This document shows, piece after piece, positions 61,991 to 64,000 of a DNA stretch of 64,000 nucleotides; position 1 is the stretch's first letter; each line of letters starts with the position of its first letter. This DNA comes from Winogradskyella alexanderae (GTDB lineage Bacteria; Bacteroidota; Bacteroidia; Flavobacteriales; Flavobacteriaceae): the NCBI RefSeq assembly GCF_020166335.1, contig NZ_JAIUJR010000010.1, positions 48,261 through 112,260 on the forward strand. The letters run 5' to 3'. Below the pieces are notes generated by a model. The model was not told the DNA's origin, did not search any database, and worked only from the letters and a program-made list of their open reading frames with translations. The translations under genes were made by a program, and so were the position numbers.

Positions 61991-62635
61991 TCAATTAGCC
62001 TTCCATTCACTTGGATTTGCATTCCATTGTGCTAAAATAGCTTGTTGTTGTTTGTTAATGTAGTGCGTGTCTAAAGCTTGTTCCAACAATGTTTCGTAAT
62101 TCCCCAAGGTAAATAATTCAACGTTTGCTTTTTCAAAATTATCCTCTGCTATCTTAAATCCATAGGAAAATATTCCAACCATTCCCTTTATAGTTACTTC
62201 AGCCTCCTCTAATGCCTTAACAGCATTTAAACTACTTTTACCCGTGCTTATGAGGTCTTCAACAACTACAACACTTTGACCTTTCTCAATATAACCTTCT
62301 ATCTGATTTTTCCTGCCGTGCTTTTTTGCTTCTGGCCTAACATAGACAAAAGGTAGGTTAAGATACTCTGCAACTAATACACCAATGCCAATAGCACCAG
62401 TAGCAACACCAGCAATCACATCTGGTTTGCCATATTGTTTCTCTATCTGCTTTGCCATGCTTTCCCTCACATAATTTCTAATTTGAGGAAATGATAATAC
62501 AATTCTATTATCACAATAAATAGGAGATTTCCATCCTGAGGCCCATGTGAATGGATTTTCAGGTTGAAGTTTTATTGCATTAATTTGAAGCAATACTTCG
62601 GCGGTTTTTTTGGCAGTTTCTTTATTAAAAATCAT
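61991..62635 (-). CDS. pyrE: Orotate phosphoribosyltransferase
   Basis: 214 residues: PFTWASGWKSPIYCDNR, DVIAGVATGAIGIGVLVAE, FVYVRPEAKKHGRKNQIEGY and the PRPP loop VVVVEDLISTGKSSLNAVKAL. It converts orotate and PRPP to OMP in pyrimidine synthesis. A TAATTTTG element ends 4 bases before its ATG, predicting a leaderless or nearly leaderless mRNA. Confidence 0.97.
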   Translation of the reverse strand: MIFNKETAKKTAEVLLQINAIKLQPENPFTWASGWKSPIYCDNRIVLSFPQIRNYVRESMAKQIEKQYGKPDVIAGVATGAIGIGVLVAEYLNLPFVYVRPEAKKHGRKNQIEGYIEKGQSVVVVEDLISTGKSSLNAVKALEEAEVTIKGMVGIFSYGFKIAEDNFEKANVELFTLGNYETLLEQALDTHYINKQQQAILAQWNANPSEWKAN

Positions 62636-62639
62636 GTTG

Positions 62640-62647
62640 CAAAATTA
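62640..62647 (-). promoter_or_regulatory. Probable -7 element of pyrE, close to the start codon
   Basis: On the minus strand TAATTTTG (62647 to 62640) is followed by CAAC and then the pyrE ATG (62635). If used, transcription would begin at or within a base or two of the start codon. Confidence 0.45.
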
Positions 62648-62755
62648 ATCAAAATCAACACTATTTAAATTTTAAACTTAATTTAATTGCAATTTTAAAA
62701 TTGCCAATTAAAAAATTATAATTTAGCAGAACAGAGTAAACAAGTCACTTTTTTG

Positions 62756-63337
62756 ATGTATACCATTTACGTAGGTAACAAGCCCATTATTTTAACTACC
62801 AATATTGAGAAAGAAACGGACTTTAGGTCATTTCTGTTAAAGACGGTTAATATTGGTAAGGTTATAAAAATATTGAACACAACAGATTTAAAAGGTGTTC
62901 ATTTAATTCATAAGAATGAAGATAAACTCTTGCCAAATTTTTTAAAGCTATTACCCAATACTGTAGCTGGTGGTGGCAAGGTGTTTAACTCAAATAATGA
63001 AGTTTTGTTCATATACCGAAACAATAAATGGGATTTGCCAAAAGGAAAAATTGAAGGCAAGGAGTCTATAGAGGAAACAGCCAAGAGAGAGGTGGAGGAA
63101 GAAACCGGTGTGGAAGGTTTAAAGATTACGAATCAACTGCCTACAACCTATCATATTTTTAAAAGAAATGGTAGGCATAAGATTAAAATAACCTATTGGT
63201 TCGAAATGAAAACCAATTTTGACGGGAAACTCTTTCCTCAAGAAAAGGAAGGTATTACTGATGTGAAATGGCTTAATAATGAAGCTTCCCAAAAGGCACT
63301 TAAAAACAGTTATGCCAATATCAGAATATTGGTTTAA
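62756..63337 (+). CDS. NUDIX hydrolase
   Basis: 193 residues from the ATG at 62756 (MYTIYVGNKPIILTTN); a TTG one codon earlier is unlikely. The N-terminal ~65 residues are a separate small domain. The NUDIX fold follows with VLFIYRNNKWDLPKGKIEG and the NUDIX box ending REVEEETGVEGL (full GX5EX7REUXEEXGU pattern). It hydrolyses a nucleoside diphosphate derivative; the substrate is not known. Divergent from pyrE. Confidence 0.9.
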   Translation: MYTIYVGNKPIILTTNIEKETDFRSFLLKTVNIGKVIKILNTTDLKGVHLIHKNEDKLLPNFLKLLPNTVAGGGKVFNSNNEVLFIYRNNKWDLPKGKIEGKESIEETAKREVEEETGVEGLKITNQLPTTYHIFKRNGRHKIKITYWFEMKTNFDGKLFPQEKEGITDVKWLNNEASQKALKNSYANIRILV

Positions 63338-63467
63338 AGCCTTTGGTCTTACATTCATTGCATTTTATCTTATTACATGTTAATAAATCATAAAGTTTTA
63401 ATCCTCAAACTATATGATTTTATAAATTGTTTAACTTTATATTCAATAACATTAAACAAAAAAAGCA

Positions 63468-64000
63468 ATGAAGAACAAGTTACTTTTCCGAACCCCAAAT
63501 CTGAAAACTAACCTATTTGTTTTAATGTTGAGTTTGTTCATGATGAGTTTTTCTCAAAACGATTCAAGATGGTGTGGCAACATCGAGAATTTTGAGTTTA
63601 CAAATGGACAAGAATCAACCACGATAGACGATTATGCCACTTACAATCTTAACGAATTACCATCAGGGTTCTATATTAATGCTTCCATACATGGTTATTC
63701 TCAAAGTTTACGATACATAATTACTAATCTAGACACCAATCAGAATTATCAAGTAGTAGAGAACATTTTGCCTTACACCTTTCCAGCAGGCAATGGGGCA
63801 TGGAATCTTGGTGCTGGAACTTTTAGAGTTAAGGCGTCGTTACATGCCTTCGATCATGCTCTTGGATGGTCTTGCGACACCGATTATATTCAATTTACAA
63901 TAACAGAAGAGGAGTCTTGTCTGGCCGATGCGGGAACGCTTACGGCGGGCTCGACGCAGGTATGCTCCACTGGAGAGGTAACGATCAGCGCCCACCCGAA
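63468..64000 (+). CDS. Start of a secreted, probably large surface protein (3' end outside window)
   Basis: An ATG at 63468 opens a frame of 177 codons reaching the edge. The N-terminus is a signal peptide with a long n-region (about residues 1-31: NLFVLMLSLFMMSFSQ). Mature residues 32 to about 145 form a Cys-containing, aromatic-rich domain (DSRWCGNIENFEFTNGQE, ASLHAFDHALGWSCDTDY). From residue about 150 it reads CLADAGTLTAGSTQVCSTGEV, a Thr/Ser/Gly-rich style I associate with repetitive flavobacterial adhesins carrying T9SS signals. Base composition rises sharply there. Family and full length cannot be determined. A TAACTTTA at 63432-63439 may be its -7 element. Confidence 0.7.
   Translation, partial: MKNKLLFRTPNLKTNLFVLMLSLFMMSFSQNDSRWCGNIENFEFTNGQESTTIDDYATYNLNELPSGFYINASIHGYSQSLRYIITNLDTNQNYQVVENILPYTFPAGNGAWNLGAGTFRVKASLHAFDHALGWSCDTDYIQFTITEEESCLADAGTLTAGSTQVCSTGEVTISAHP

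Noticed and set aside
61969..62022. Longer start of the SRPBCC protein
   Set aside because: It overlaps the 3' end of pyrE in another frame and adds residues outside the fold.

Overview
The window is AT-rich chromosomal DNA from a member of the Bacteroidota, almost certainly a marine Flavobacteriaceae. The evidence is: promoters of the TTG / TAnnTTTG (-33/-7) type; start codons generally without Shine-Dalgarno sequences; secreted proteins ending in type IX secretion (T9SS) sorting domains; a Hpt-Adk fusion protein; and the family's usual housekeeping proteins. I saw no tRNA, rRNA, CRISPR array, insertion sequence or prophage, and no gene-free stretch above 300 bases.

Layout. (1) 1-3.3 kb: purine metabolism (purK, divergent from a hypoxanthine phosphoribosyltransferase-adenylate kinase fusion) and obgE. 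(2) 3.3-5.6 kb: a voltage-gated-type potassium channel, a DUF4136 lipoprotein and a TPR protein. (3) 5.7-10.8 kb: an export cassette made of a TetR regulator, an ABC half-transporter with a degenerate ATPase domain, an HlyD adaptor and a TolC-like outer-membrane protein. (4) 10.9-24 kb: mixed housekeeping and envelope genes (mpl, dienelactone hydrolase, PaiB-like, DUF1569, radC, a deacetylase-like protein, HAD phosphatase, rarA, rhomboid, rlmB), a T9SS-secreted aryl-sulfate sulfotransferase-like protein and an Omp85-type outer-membrane protein. (5) 24.2-41.5 kb: one long translation cluster, rpsL-rpsG-fusA-rpsJ, then the S10, spc and alpha genes to rpoA-rplQ. It is driven by a strong promoter and closed by a strong terminator, with several structured spacers inside. 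(6) 41.7-51.6 kb: carA, an unrecognised ExbD-like protein, enolase, a large T9SS metalloprotease, citrate synthase and an amidinotransferase-family protein. (7) 51.6-56 kb: a sulfur-oxidation operon (sulfite dehydrogenase, membrane c-type cytochrome, rhodanese lipoprotein, fatty acid hydroxylase-like protein) divergent from a multi-pass membrane protein, with a perfect CRP/FNR-type palindrome between them. (8) 56-63.3 kb: a phospholipid operon (LUD protein, cdsA, psd, acyl-CoA-binding protein), rsfS-ftsH, birA, an SRPBCC protein, pyrE and a NUDIX hydrolase. (9) 63.5 kb to the end: the start of a secreted, probably large repetitive surface protein, where base composition jumps to GC-rich.

The most distinctive points are: the TTG-initiated Hpt-Adk fusion and the absence of adk from the spc cluster; the pseudo-ATPase-like ABC exporter under a palindrome next to its TetR gene; a leader-peptide/terminator arrangement between rpsJ and rplC; a 17-bp duplicated half-terminator flanking an orphan gene between carA and eno; and the palindrome controlling the sulfite-oxidation divergon. 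No wholly new system can be claimed from sequence alone.
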